Positions 20,748 through 28,664 are shown, numbered from the stretch's first letter. The stretch is 40,406 nucleotides of DNA from Nodosilinea sp. LEGE 07298 (GCF_015207265.1 NZ_JADEXE010000023.1:1-40406); one strand, 5' to 3'. The notes: generated from the sequence alone by a model not told the origin. Made by a program: numbers and translations.

Positions 20748-21239
20748 ATGTCCACTGCTGTCATTCCATCTGTAGCTCAGTTACGGTCTGAACTTGGCGA
20801 CTTTAGCAGTATTGTTTGTTTCAGAGCCTTAGTTGTTGGCACCGAAGAAGTCTTAGGTGAAAAGGCCGCTGCGATCGCGCTGATTGGTGCTGGTCGCCGT
20901 CGGGGCCGCCAAGTAGCAGAGCAATTGGGCATTGCGGCAAAAGCTATGCCTCTCGATGAACTGGTGAACATTCTTCAATCTGCGCTGGGTAAAGATGGCA
21001 CCCGCCTCTGCATTGTTGAGAAGATTGTCGAAACTGGAGAAACGATTTTAGTTTACTGCCGAGAAACCATTTGTTCAGCTGATGAACCTGAAGGGTCTCC
21101 CCGCAAACTAACCTTTACGCTGGGTGCAGTTCAGGGTGTGATGGAGAGTGTTACAGGCAAGCGTTTGCGAGGTAAGCAAATAGAATCTGTTCTGCGAGGC
21201 AGTGCCTTTGATGTAATCGAGTTTGAAGTGATCGGCTAA
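20748..21239 (+). CDS. V4R-like (hydrocarbon-binding fold) protein
   Basis: A 163-residue soluble protein. The order of an N-terminal helix pair (RALVVGTEEVLGEKAAAIAL, GRRRGRQVAEQLG), a helix with ALGKDG, a beta hairpin with ETILVYCRETIC, then LGAVQGVMESVTGKRLRG and a closing strand fits the 4-vinyl-reductase/heme-NO-binding-like fold, which binds small hydrophobic ligands. Related cyanobacterial proteins occur in a photosystem II assembly gene cluster in Synechocystis. The domain call is from pattern only. It follows psbA and precedes a cyanobacteriochrome GAF gene, so a role near pigment or photosystem biogenesis is possible but inferred. Confidence 0.6.
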   Translation: MSTAVIPSVAQLRSELGDFSSIVCFRALVVGTEEVLGEKAAAIALIGAGRRRGRQVAEQLGIAAKAMPLDELVNILQSALGKDGTRLCIVEKIVETGETILVYCRETICSADEPEGSPRKLTFTLGAVQGVMESVTGKRLRGKQIESVLRGSAFDVIEFEVIG

Positions 21240-21273
21240 ACCGAATAAGTGAGTTGGCCAATTCAAATGTAGG

Positions 21274-21298
21274 ATGGGTTAGCGATAGCGTAACCCAT
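21274..21298. repeat. Dispersed-type repeat ATGGGTTA...TAACCCAT
   Basis: An 8-bp inverted repeat with spacer GCGATAGCG, inside the widely seen cyanobacterial sequence type AGGATGGGTTAGCGATAGCG. It is probably a copy of a dispersed palindromic repeat; only one copy is in this window. Confidence 0.45.
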
Positions 21299-21391
21299 GC
21301 GGGCATTGGGTTACCCTGCGGGAAGCAAGCTACGTGCCTCAGCCCAACCTGCATCGACTTATATTTAATTACGCTTGCCTACTTACAGCTT

Positions 21392-21430
21392 AAAGACTGT
21401 AGTTTTCCTAAAAGAAAAACTACAGTCTTT
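21392..21430. terminator. 15-bp perfect hairpin
   Basis: AAAGACTGTAGTTTT (21392-21406) and AAAACTACAGTCTTT (21416-21430) are exact complements with a nine-base loop. It lies about 150 bases beyond the V4R-like stop and ends in CTTTGAATTTTC, so terminator use is plausible. The rest of 21240-21664 has no gene I can support. Confidence 0.5.
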
Positions 21431-21664
21431 GAATTTTCTGCTTTTTAATTTGGCTAAAAGATAGAAGTTAGCTGCATTCAGCATCTTGCTAAAGGATGAC
21501 TGTCAACTACAAGAAACTCTGCCTGTTGGTATAACTAGGCGACCAGTTTTTAGGATGATATTGCTTAAGGGTATGAGATTGATTTGCGAGCACAGTAATC
21601 AAACCCTGGCTAAAGGCATTTTGATATACTTACCCTATCTTCAAGCCTTACAGGGAGCCGACCT

Positions 21665-22213
21665 GTGCAACCGTCTTTTCCTCAAAAACTCAATGCTGCC
21701 TCAGATTTGTACGCAGATCCTGGTTTGAAACGGGTGGTTGCCCGTCTTGCTACGACCCTTGAGCGAGATAATTTGGTTACGCAGGTTACGCGCGATCTGC
21801 AACAAAAACTCGGGGTCGATAGAGTGCTGCTATATTACTTCTATCGCCATTGGAAAGGGCGGGTTACCTTTGAAGTCTTGAGCGATCCACAATTTTCTAT
21901 TTTTGGTTCGACTGGGCCAGATGAGTGTTTTAACGGAGATTATGCTGCAATGTACCTGGCTGGACGGGTGCGGGCGATCGCAGATATTGAAGCTGAGCCC
22001 ATTGCAGAGTGCCATCGCGATTTTCTTCGCAATATGCAGGTACGCGCTAATTTAGTTGTGCCGGTGTTAATTCCCGATGGGTTATGGGGGTTGCTGGTGG
22101 CTCACCATTGTCAAGGGGTTCATCCTTGGGCGGAGGCCGATATTGTGGCGATGCAGCAGGGGGCGGAGACTTTAGCGATGGCTCCTTCGGTGCGTGGTGG
22201 TGTAGATATGTAG
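21665..22213 (+). CDS. Stand-alone DXCF-type cyanobacteriochrome GAF protein
   Basis: A 182-residue protein that is essentially one GAF domain (about 30-172) with the marks of bilin-binding cyanobacteriochromes: LERDNLVTQVTRDLQQKLGV, VDRVLLYYFY, AGRVRAIADIEAEPI, the chromophore cysteine-histidine pair C116-H117 (AECHRDFL), VRANLVVPVL and LWGLLVAHHC. It also has D86-E87-C88-F89, the DXCF motif whose cysteine forms the second, reversible bilin link in blue/green sensors. No kinase, GGDEF or other output domain is fused. GTG 21665 is supported by GGGAG seven bases upstream. It probably acts by partner binding, or is a light-sensing or bilin-storing module; spectra and output are unknown. Confidence 0.85.
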   Translation: MQPSFPQKLNAASDLYADPGLKRVVARLATTLERDNLVTQVTRDLQQKLGVDRVLLYYFYRHWKGRVTFEVLSDPQFSIFGSTGPDECFNGDYAAMYLAGRVRAIADIEAEPIAECHRDFLRNMQVRANLVVPVLIPDGLWGLLVAHHCQGVHPWAEADIVAMQQGAETLAMAPSVRGGVDM

Positions 22214-22300
22214 GTTTATGGCATTCCTCTTGTCAGCACGTCTGTAATAAGCTGTTTGAAGCGACGGTACAATAGAGGCAACCTGCCTGGGGAGGTGAGC

Positions 22301-22582
22301 ATGGTTCAAGCGACCGACTACCTTTATGTGGTGCGAGATGATGACATTCTCAATGGAGAACCCATTATCCGTGGCACCCGTACACCGATTAGGGCCATTG
22401 TTGAAACGTGGCGAATGGGCATTGCACCGGAGGAAATCCCTAAAGGGATGCCTCACCTGACTCTTGGGCAGATTTTTGGTGCGTTAACTTACTACAGCGA
22501 TCACCAGGAAGAAATCAATCAATATATTGAGCAAAATCGTATTTCTGATGATTTGATTGATCCGCTAGTTCGAGATTTATGA
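22301..22582 (+). CDS. DUF433-domain antitoxin-like protein
   Basis: A 93-residue protein with the DUF433 pattern: a beta strand (YLYVVRDDDILNGEPIIRGTRTPIRAI), the helix IVETWRMGIAPEEI, then LTLGQIFGALTYYSDHQEEI. DUF433 proteins are wHTH-like and are normally antitoxins paired with a DUF5615 PIN-like toxin just downstream. ATG 22301 is supported by GGGGAGG; a longer frame from 22256 lacks such a site. The expected toxin is missing: an ATGA-overlapping frame at 22579 stops after 11 codons. It therefore looks like an orphan or relic antitoxin at the left edge of the AT-rich island. Confidence 0.75.
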   Translation: MVQATDYLYVVRDDDILNGEPIIRGTRTPIRAIVETWRMGIAPEEIPKGMPHLTLGQIFGALTYYSDHQEEINQYIEQNRISDDLIDPLVRDL

Positions 22583-22646
22583 GCAATTTGTTTATTTGCT
22601 TGTCTTGTGTCTGAAAGAAAAAATCGGTGTTTAGTGACGAAGAATT

Positions 22647-22838
22647 ATGATTAAACCCATTGCGTTTCAGATTGGTGCGGATGTTGCTGATGCGATTAAT
22701 TAGGCTTCTTCTACGCAAAAGATTCGCCAAAAAGTAGCTTCGAATAGTTTGACTGCCGCTGTTCCTATTAAGCCGACAGATCGCTTTTCAGGGATTGCAA
22801 AGAGCATTGATTTTGGATTTGATCATAATAAAACATGA
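22647..22838 (+). pseudogene. Interrupted small ORF coupled to the DUF4062 gene
   Basis: A frame of 64 codons from ATG 22647 to TGA 22838 is interrupted once, by TAG at 22701-22703. Its final TGA overlaps the ATG of the next gene (ATGA at 22835-22838), the signature of translational coupling. The reading (IKPIAFQIGADVADAIN, stop, then ASSTQKIRQKVASNSLTAA and on) matches nothing I know. It may be a decayed gene, a short regulatory frame, or chance. Confidence 0.3.
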
Positions 22839-25276
22839 TTAGCCGACATTCTACTCGGAAAATTCTTACTGTATTTTTGGCATCTCCTGGCGATCTTTCT
22901 GAGGAAAGGCGAGTTGCACGAGAAGTTGTCAAAAAAGTCAATCGTATAGTGAGTTCATCTATTGGCTGGCAAATAGATTTAAGGGAAGGAGAAAATGCTT
23001 TGCCAGGCGCTGGAAGACCTCAAGAGCTTATCAATAAAGACATTGATTCATGTGATCTTTTTTTAGGTGTTTTATGGAGAAGATGGGGTTCTTCAACTGG
23101 AGAGTATTCTTCAGGATTCGAAGAGGAATTTGAAAGAGCAAAGCAAAGGCACCAAAAAAATCAACATCCAACCATGTGGTTGTGCTTCAAAGAGGTAGAA
23201 ATTGAACAAAAAAAAGATCCTGGAGAACAGCTTAAAAAAGTGTTAGCGTTTTACGACACTCAAGTCAGCTCAAAAGAATTTCTTTTCAAGGAGTTCAAAA
23301 ATTCAGAAGACTGGCGAGATAAATTGGATGAATGGCTTTTGAGACATGTACTTAATTTTAGCCAAGAGACAAGTCAGGATGAGCAGTTTGAAGCTAATAT
23401 AGAAATTTCTTCCCCCGCAATTAGTAATTTTTCTGCCATCCCTAATCAGACTCCTTCAGAAGTAGATAGCGACGCAGCCACAACACAGTTGATTAATCTT
23501 GTTACCCATGTTTCTCATTCTTTAAGTTCTCCAAAAGAATCCAATCCTTTAAACAGATTTGAAATAGCTCGCTTATGCTTATTCTCCAAAACCTTGCTAT
23601 CAAATCAATATTACGATGACTTTTTGAGTAATCATGAAATACATCTTCTCTATCAGTATCGGGATCAATTAGAACCAACTATCGAAGAGATTCTTCAGTT
23701 TACAAGAACACTGATTGATGATGATAATAATCTAAAGGTTGGATGGTATTGGCTTCAAGGTCTGGACGTAACAACTTTATTGTTTTACTTAGCGCAAGCA
23801 AATAATGACTCTGATCTTCGTATCCAAGCAATAAAAATACTTGAAGAAGCAAAAGTTTGTTTGACAATAGAGCCGAACAATCGTCTTAAAATTCGGAACG
23901 CAGTTTTAGTTGACAAATCAGTACCTGTCAGGATTGCTTGGTTATCTTACCTTAGTTCATTAGGCAGGCTTGAAGATCTGCCAATAGTCAAGAGTGCCTG
24001 TAACGATGAAGATCTACTGATATCTTCTGCAGCTGAATCTGCCAGAATTTGCATTCTTTTAAGACACAATTTAAATGAAGCTGTAGTAGAGTTGGTCGAA
24101 AACAATCTTCCTATCACAAAACTAATAGTTGAAACTATCAAAAAGCAGAGCGATTTTTTAAGTAATGCAATTATGCTCAAGGCTCTGTCAAGTCAAAATC
24201 CGGAAATTCGCTTGCTCATTCTGAAAGAATTAATAGGCAAAAATATTTTAACGGAAAGACAAATTGATGACTTAATTAATGACGATTCAGTGCTAATAAA
24301 GAAAATTTGCTACGAAGCTCTTTTGAAGATGGGCAGAAATATCAGCTTAGATGAAATCAAAAAAGCTTTGGGCGAAGATTTAATTTTTCATGTTGGAAAT
24401 TCACCATTACTAGAAGCTTACTATCGTATGCTTCCAGTCGAGAAACTTCTAGAAGAAATTTACTCACCTTCAATTTATGCAGCTAATGCATATAAAGCAT
24501 TGGCTACAGACCATTTTGAAACCGTTTCAGATCGCATCAGGCTCGACTTGGAAGACGACTTTTCGAATTTAGAAATGCAGATTATAAGCAAGCTTGAGAT
24601 TCAATTTAAAGAAATACTTTCCTTAAACGAAGGTGAACAGGTAAATCAGATTAATGAATTAATTGAATCTTTCAAGAAAACATTTAGAAAATATAGCAAA
24701 TATGAATTCATAAAAGCCGCGTTGTCAGGAATTGTTTTGCATGGAAATGCCCAAGATATTAGATGGGGTAGAAAATATTTAGAAGAATCTGATAAGTTTA
24801 TTGATTTCAAGTTGGAGGCAATAAAAATAGTAGAAATTTATGGTGATGAATCTGATGCTATCATCCTAGTAAACATCGCAAAAAATAGCTATGGAGATCT
24901 TTCAGACTTGGCGGCCAAAGTGGCTGTGAAACTTTCGCCAGGTATTGATGGTGCAGCATTTGATCTTATAAACTCGGAAAGCTCAAACTTGATCAGAATA
25001 GCTATGCAATCCTTTGAGGATAGAAATGGAGATGAAGGTGAAGTTTTTAGAGCTTTAGAGCCATTCCTGAAGAAGGGAAACTTTTATATGCATGATCAAA
25101 TTCTAAAGTACTTTTTCAAAAAGTTTTCCTTTCAAGAACTTGAAGAATTCTTGGCAAAATATCTCCTCGAGGGGCAATATTACTACCATATTGTCTGCTG
25201 GCTTGACAGGATACTGTATGCACCACCTCGTTACAAACAGATGTATTTGCAAAAGCTCACTCATAAACTTAACTAG
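22835..25276 (+). CDS. DUF4062 domain protein with long helical-repeat C-terminus
   Basis: An 813-residue protein. Residues 9-120 form a DUF4062 domain (VFLASPGDLSEERRVAREVV; CDLFLGVLWRRWGSSTG; SGFEEEFERAK with E96-E98 and E100), which has a flavodoxin-like fold resembling TIR and nucleoside-deoxyribosyltransferase domains. After a linker (about 185-215), residues 220-800 are alpha-helical and include HEAT-like units (SVPVRIAWLSYLSSLGR; NPEIRLLILKELIGK; DSVLIKKICYEALLKMGR). DUF4062 often precedes a STAND NTPase, but no P-loop is visible here. It is markedly AT-rich compared with its neighbours, indicating transfer. Its 3' end faces a TM-macro gene ten bases away. A role in phage defence, as enzyme or sensor, is inferred. 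Confidence 0.8.
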   Translation: MISRHSTRKILTVFLASPGDLSEERRVAREVVKKVNRIVSSSIGWQIDLREGENALPGAGRPQELINKDIDSCDLFLGVLWRRWGSSTGEYSSGFEEEFERAKQRHQKNQHPTMWLCFKEVEIEQKKDPGEQLKKVLAFYDTQVSSKEFLFKEFKNSEDWRDKLDEWLLRHVLNFSQETSQDEQFEANIEISSPAISNFSAIPNQTPSEVDSDAATTQLINLVTHVSHSLSSPKESNPLNRFEIARLCLFSKTLLSNQYYDDFLSNHEIHLLYQYRDQLEPTIEEILQFTRTLIDDDNNLKVGWYWLQGLDVTTLLFYLAQANNDSDLRIQAIKILEEAKVCLTIEPNNRLKIRNAVLVDKSVPVRIAWLSYLSSLGRLEDLPIVKSACNDEDLLISSAAESARICILLRHNLNEAVVELVENNLPITKLIVETIKKQSDFLSNAIMLKALSSQNPEIRLLILKELIGKNILTERQIDDLINDDSVLIKKICYEALLKMGRNISLDEIKKALGEDLIFHVGNSPLLEAYYRMLPVEKLLEEIYSPSIYAANAYKALATDHFETVSDRIRLDLEDDFSNLEMQIISKLEIQFKEILSLNEGEQVNQINELIESFKKTFRKYSKYEFIKAALSGIVLHGNAQDIRWGRKYLEESDKFIDFKLEAIKIVEIYGDESDAIILVNIAKNSYGDLSDLAAKVAVKLSPGIDGAAFDLINSESSNLIRIAMQSFEDRNGDEGEVFRALEPFLKKGNFYMHDQILKYFFKKFSFQELEEFLAKYLLEGQYYYHIVCWLDRILYAPPRYKQMYLQKLTHKLN

Positions 25277-25286
25277 CACTTTGATA

Positions 25287-26144
25287 TCAGAAAACAGCAG
25301 TTTTCAAAAAGTCCTCTAAATCATATAAATTCACGTATTCTAGATCTTGAGGAGGGATAACTATTGTTAGTTTGCGAGCAATAAATTCCTCTTTTGAACC
25401 AATTAAAAATGACGTGATTATCAATTTTACCAATACTACTCTTGGGAGATTTGTTCGAGCGAGATTTGAACCAATTACTGGAATAGATATTTGTTCGCCA
25501 TGTCCTTTTAAGCGAACCTGCTCCCAAAGGTTACTTAGAGAATGCCAAATGCAATCAGCATTGGATTGAATCTTTAAATCGTTTCCCATAGAGCCGTAAG
25601 CGACAAGGAAATAGCGCCTATCAAAATTTCCTAATGAAATAGTTGTTCCAATAGGATAACGACGTTGATTACCTTTGAGTTTGCTGAGATCTTCTTTCCC
25701 ACGTTCTTTATGAGTTTTCAATGCCTCTTCAATATCTGTATCTAACTTTATTTTTTCACTTTTATAAACTTTCAACAAAAACTGCCCTTGAACGCTGGGT
25801 TCCGCAATTATCTCTCCTATTTCGGTATCAAAGACATCATTGAATCCTACTACTAAGTGTCCTTTTTCTTGGAAAATATCGCCCAGCTTTATTTCAATTG
25901 TTGAGTTGGGCGAACTTAGTTTTCTGGAAATAGATTTTTTAGGAAAACGCAGGAAAATGGAAATTAGCATTGAAGATACTAATAGGCTAATATAGCCACT
26001 CAAACCCAATGTAATTGCGTCAGGTATAAACAGTCCTAATGGTTCTATCAACAACCATAAAAAGCCAAAAATACTTATAGAAGTGGTTGCGATTCTCCAA
26101 ATCCCAATAGTCAAAAAAATTTTCAGATATATCTGGAAATTCAT
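25287..26144 (-). CDS. Two-TM macro-domain protein, ThsA-like (type II Thoeris effector)
   Basis: A 285-residue protein: two membrane helices (about 10-34 and 43-65), then a divergent macro domain (about 80-285). The segments EIKLGDIFQEKGHLVVGFND, VFDTEIGEIIAEPSVQGQF, YPIGTTISL, RYFLVAYGSM and ISIPVIGSNLARTNL match the Thoeris ThsA macro family (DUF6430 type) as I know it. In type II Thoeris a TIR protein makes a histidine-ADP-ribose signal that this domain binds, and the membrane part then damages the cell membrane. No classical TIR gene is adjacent; the convergent neighbour carries DUF4062 instead. AT-rich, ATG start, no clear ribosome site. Domain call firm, system assignment inferred. Confidence 0.75.
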   Translation of the reverse strand: MNFQIYLKIFLTIGIWRIATTSISIFGFLWLLIEPLGLFIPDAITLGLSGYISLLVSSMLISIFLRFPKKSISRKLSSPNSTIEIKLGDIFQEKGHLVVGFNDVFDTEIGEIIAEPSVQGQFLLKVYKSEKIKLDTDIEEALKTHKERGKEDLSKLKGNQRRYPIGTTISLGNFDRRYFLVAYGSMGNDLKIQSNADCIWHSLSNLWEQVRLKGHGEQISIPVIGSNLARTNLPRVVLVKLIITSFLIGSKEEFIARKLTIVIPPQDLEYVNLYDLEDFLKTAVF

Positions 26145-26245
26145 GTTTTTTCTTATTAAAATTAAAGGTTACATCAAAGAGATGGCATCTGAATTGTATT
26201 TTCGATCCATGTTTGTGTTCGCTACTATCCTCATTAATCTGAATT

Positions 26246-26519
26246 TTAATTTTTCCCGTCGTGTGGTTGACGGGAAGTGATCGTGCCTCTATACTCATCC
26301 ATCAAGCCGTTCACCCGAGCGGTGGCTCCACAGAACTCGAAAACTTTAGCGCTGTCTGAAGGTGCTTGCGACACCAACAGACAGCTAACCCCGCAAATCT
26401 CCGAAGCAGATTGCGAGGCTAGGCACATGGTACCCTAGCCCCCTCAGTTTGCACTTCAAGCGTGGGTGGCTAGGGTTTTCGCGTTCTGTTTTCCTCAGCC
26501 CTTCTACCCCTAGCGGGGG
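26246..26519. ncRNA. Highly structured non-coding stretch, possible mobile-element RNA
   Basis: Consecutive hairpins fill the gap: TTCCCGTC/GACGGGAA (26253-26276); CACC/GGTG around 26312-26324; a 35-base hairpin at 26351-26385 with arms GCTGTCTG/CAGACAGC, a symmetric AA/AA internal loop and GGTG/CACC; CGCAAATCT/AGATTGCG (26392-26415); ACCCTAGCC/GGCTAGGGT (26432-26476); and CCCC/GGGG at 26506-26519. This density is typical of structured RNAs. Minus-strand pieces such as GGTGTCGCAAGCACC and CCACCGCTCGGGTG suggest to me a HEARO (IscB omega-RNA) type element without its ORF, but I cannot confirm it. A 60-codon open frame here is not credible as protein. Confidence 0.4.
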
Positions 26520-26559
26520 CAGGGTTTGCTTACTGCAACCATAAAAGGAAACAGAACCG

Positions 26560-26922
26560 ATGTTTGAATATTTAGAACCAGACCCCAGCGACAACCAAGA
26601 AGCTGGGGCACTGCCGCTACCACCCAAATCTGGGCCAAATGACCGAGGGGCAAGGCCACTGACGCCCGAGAAAGTGCGCCATATGCTTTACGGCAGCCTG
26701 GCCGCGATCGATCGCACCATCAAAATCCTCCATGCTCTCGGCTATGCCGACCCCAATGACTGGAGCGACCCGATCCCCGTACCACCCATCACCGACGGAT
26801 CAACAACCGCCTGGTCATCGAGCGGAGTCGAGAAGCGGTCATCGAGCGGAGCCGAGAAGCGGTCACTGAGCGGAGCCGAAGTGTGGATGGTGATTATGAC
26901 CAAAACCGTGCTGCTAGAGTAG
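26560..26922 (+). CDS. Conserved cyanobacterial hypothetical protein with inserted 8-residue repeats
   Basis: A 120-residue protein. The N-terminal half (LTPEKVRHMLYGSLAAIDRT, then a helix with LHALGYADPNDWSDP) looks like a small conserved cyanobacterial family of unknown function. Residues about 86-108 are three in-frame copies of SSSGVEKR-like octapeptides encoded by a 24-bp tandem repeat, after which the frame recovers a short hydrophobic end (VWMVIMTKTVLL). The repeat is probably a recent insertion of a dispersed motif that kept the frame. AAGGAAA lies before the ATG. A 66-bp inverted repeat follows the stop. Confidence 0.65.
   Translation: MFEYLEPDPSDNQEAGALPLPPKSGPNDRGARPLTPEKVRHMLYGSLAAIDRTIKILHALGYADPNDWSDPIPVPPITDGSTTAWSSSGVEKRSSSGAEKRSLSGAEVWMVIMTKTVLLE
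26815..26882. repeat. 24-bp tandem repeat carrying GAGCGGAGTCGA motif
   Basis: Units at 26815-26838 and 26839-26862 differ at one base (GAGCGGAGTCGAGAAGCGG against GAGCGGAGCCGAGAAGCGG), and a partial third unit runs to about 26882. The core is the same GAGCGGAGTCGAAG motif found intergenically at 17280 and 35174. Confidence 0.8.
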
Positions 26923-26932
26923 CGGGCAACTC

Positions 26933-26998
26933 AGATCCCAGGGTTCTGGTGCGGGTCTTTGTCTCTAGGCCATAGCCCCCGCTAGAACCCTGGGATCT
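26933..26998. repeat. 15-bp perfect inverted repeat, 66 bases in all
   Basis: AGATCCCAGGGTTCT (26933-26947) and AGAACCCTGGGATCT (26984-26998) are exact complements; inside, GCGGG (26951-26955) pairs with CCCGC (26978-26982). It starts ten bases after the preceding stop. It may terminate transcription or be a small palindromic mobile repeat; no T-run follows. Confidence 0.65.
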
Positions 26999-27087
26999 CG
27001 GCGGGCGAACCCCAGACTTAGGAAAAAGTTTGCGATACTTAAGTAATACTCTTGTTGCTAAAGTGCTGTTGCTGACGCCTTAGATCT

Positions 27088-28536
27088 ATGACCGCCGCCA
27101 ACCCCTTGCTTGCCCTCGACTACCTACCCGCCCTGGAGTCTCTAGGCGATGACTACTACGACATCGTCCCCGCCGCCGAGTTTCCGCAGCAGATTCTGCG
27201 CTTTCGCAACGACGAACTGGTGCGGTTGCTCGGCCTCGACCCCGCCACCGTCAGCGACGAAGATTTTATTGAGGCGTTTGGCAAATTTCGGGGGCGCGAG
27301 TCGTTTTTGGCCCTGCGCTACCACGGCTACCAGTTTGGCGAATACAACCCCTTTTTAGGCGACGGGCGCGGCTTTCTCTACGGCCAGGTGCGCGGCACCG
27401 ATGGCAACCTCTACGACTTTGGCACCAAAGGCTCTGGCACCACCCCCTACTCGCGGGGCGGCGACGGCAGGCTCACCCTCAAAGGCGGCGTACGCGAGGT
27501 GCTGGCCTCCGAAGCGCTCCACGCCCTGGGGGTGAATACCTCCCGCGCCTTCACCCTGGTCGAAACGGGCGAAGCCCTATGGCGCGGCGATGAGCCTTCC
27601 CCAACGCGATCGGCGGTGCTGGTGCGCTTTAGCCAGTCGCACATTCGCTTTGGCACCTTTGAGCGGCTGGAGTACCTCAACCGCCCCGACCTGATCGCCA
27701 AGCTGCTAGAGCACGTTATCGACGTTTACTACCCTGAGGCGCGGCTGTTTACCGATGCCCAGGAGCGGTATTTGCATTTTTATCAGGAGTTGTGCGATCG
27801 CGTGGCCCGCCTTGCCGCCCAGTGGATGTCGGTCGGCTTTTGCCACGCCGTACTCAACACCGACAACATGTCGATCACGGGCGAAAGCTTCGACTACGGC
27901 CCCTTTGCTTTTATGGATGGTTACGACCCGCGCTTTACCGCCGCCTACTTTGACTACGCCGGGCGCTACAGCTACGGCAACCAGCCGCTGATCTGCCAAA
28001 TGAATCTCAAGGCGCTGCAAAAACCCCTCCAGCTGATCATGCCCGAGGCCGATTTAGAAGCCGCCCTAGAACCCTTCAAAGATCGCTACGCCGCCTACTA
28101 TCAGCAGCGAATGCTCCGCAAGCTGGGCTTTGAATCTTTAGCAGATGACCTAGCTACCACCTTGGTTAGCCAAACCATCGAACTACTCAGTGCTGTAGAC
28201 GTGGGCTACCACGATTTCTTCTTTGCCCTCACTGAGCAGCTCTCCCCAACCTGGCGCGAGCATGCCAGTCTCATTTTTAGTTCCACCCTGCACGCTTCAG
28301 ATGCAGCTGCGGCTTCTCAACTCGATGGCTGGCGACAGACCTACTACCGCTGCTTGCAAAGCCTTGATGCCGAGAAGATAGAGAACGTTGCGTCGCTGCT
28401 GAAGTGCACCAATCCCGAAACCGTGCTCCTGCGCCCCGAGATTGAGGCGATCTGGGAACCGATTACCACTGACGACAACTGGCAGCCTTTTTACGAACTA
28501 CTCGACAAAGTTCAGCATCCCTTTGGGCAGGGCTAA
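27088..28536 (+). CDS. selO: Protein adenylyltransferase SelO (YdiU/UPF0061 family)
   Basis: SelO is a pseudokinase-fold enzyme that transfers AMP from ATP to Ser, Thr or Tyr of target proteins, linked to redox stress responses. The 482-residue protein shows [20 protein letters not shown], the ATP-binding [34 protein letters not shown], the catalytic-loop region [14 protein letters not shown] and the DYGPF metal-binding motif. Length is typical. Bacterial proteins lack the C-terminal selenocysteine of animal SelO. It is preceded by a 66-bp inverted repeat and a short AT-rich promoter region, and followed by two HIP1 octamers in the 128-base gap. Probably monocistronic. Confidence 0.95.
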   Translation: MTAANPLLALDYLPALESLGDDYYDIVPAAEFPQQILRFRNDELVRLLGLDPATVSDEDFIEAFGKFRGRESFLALRYHGYQFGEYNPFLGDGRGFLYGQVRGTDGNLYDFGTKGSGTTPYSRGGDGRLTLKGGVREVLASEALHALGVNTSRAFTLVETGEALWRGDEPSPTRSAVLVRFSQSHIRFGTFERLEYLNRPDLIAKLLEHVIDVYYPEARLFTDAQERYLHFYQELCDRVARLAAQWMSVGFCHAVLNTDNMSITGESFDYGPFAFMDGYDPRFTAAYFDYAGRYSYGNQPLICQMNLKALQKPLQLIMPEADLEAALEPFKDRYAAYYQQRMLRKLGFESLADDLATTLVSQTIELLSAVDVGYHDFFFALTEQLSPTWREHASLIFSSTLHASDAAAASQLDGWRQTYYRCLQSLDAEKIENVASLLKCTNPETVLLRPEIEAIWEPITTDDNWQPFYELLDKVQHPFGQG

Positions 28537-28664
28537 GCGATCGCATTCAGGAGGCGATCGCAACCCTTCTCAGCCCATTGACAGACTCTGATAACCCAAA
28601 TGTCCCTCGTTTGGCAATGTCCTTATTTGGCAATATATAGACAGTCTTCTAAAGAACCTCAACC

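Noticed and set aside
21486-21728. 80-codon open frame upstream of the cyanobacteriochrome gene
   Set aside because: Overlaps the GAF gene in another frame, has no domain pattern and no ribosome site.
26020-26298. 92-codon minus-strand frame overlapping the macro gene start
   Set aside because: Composition is random-like and it overlaps the well-supported membrane segment of the macro gene.
26246-26428. 60-codon minus-strand frame
   Set aside because: It lies wholly within consecutive hairpins, so the constraint seems to be on RNA or DNA structure and not on a protein.
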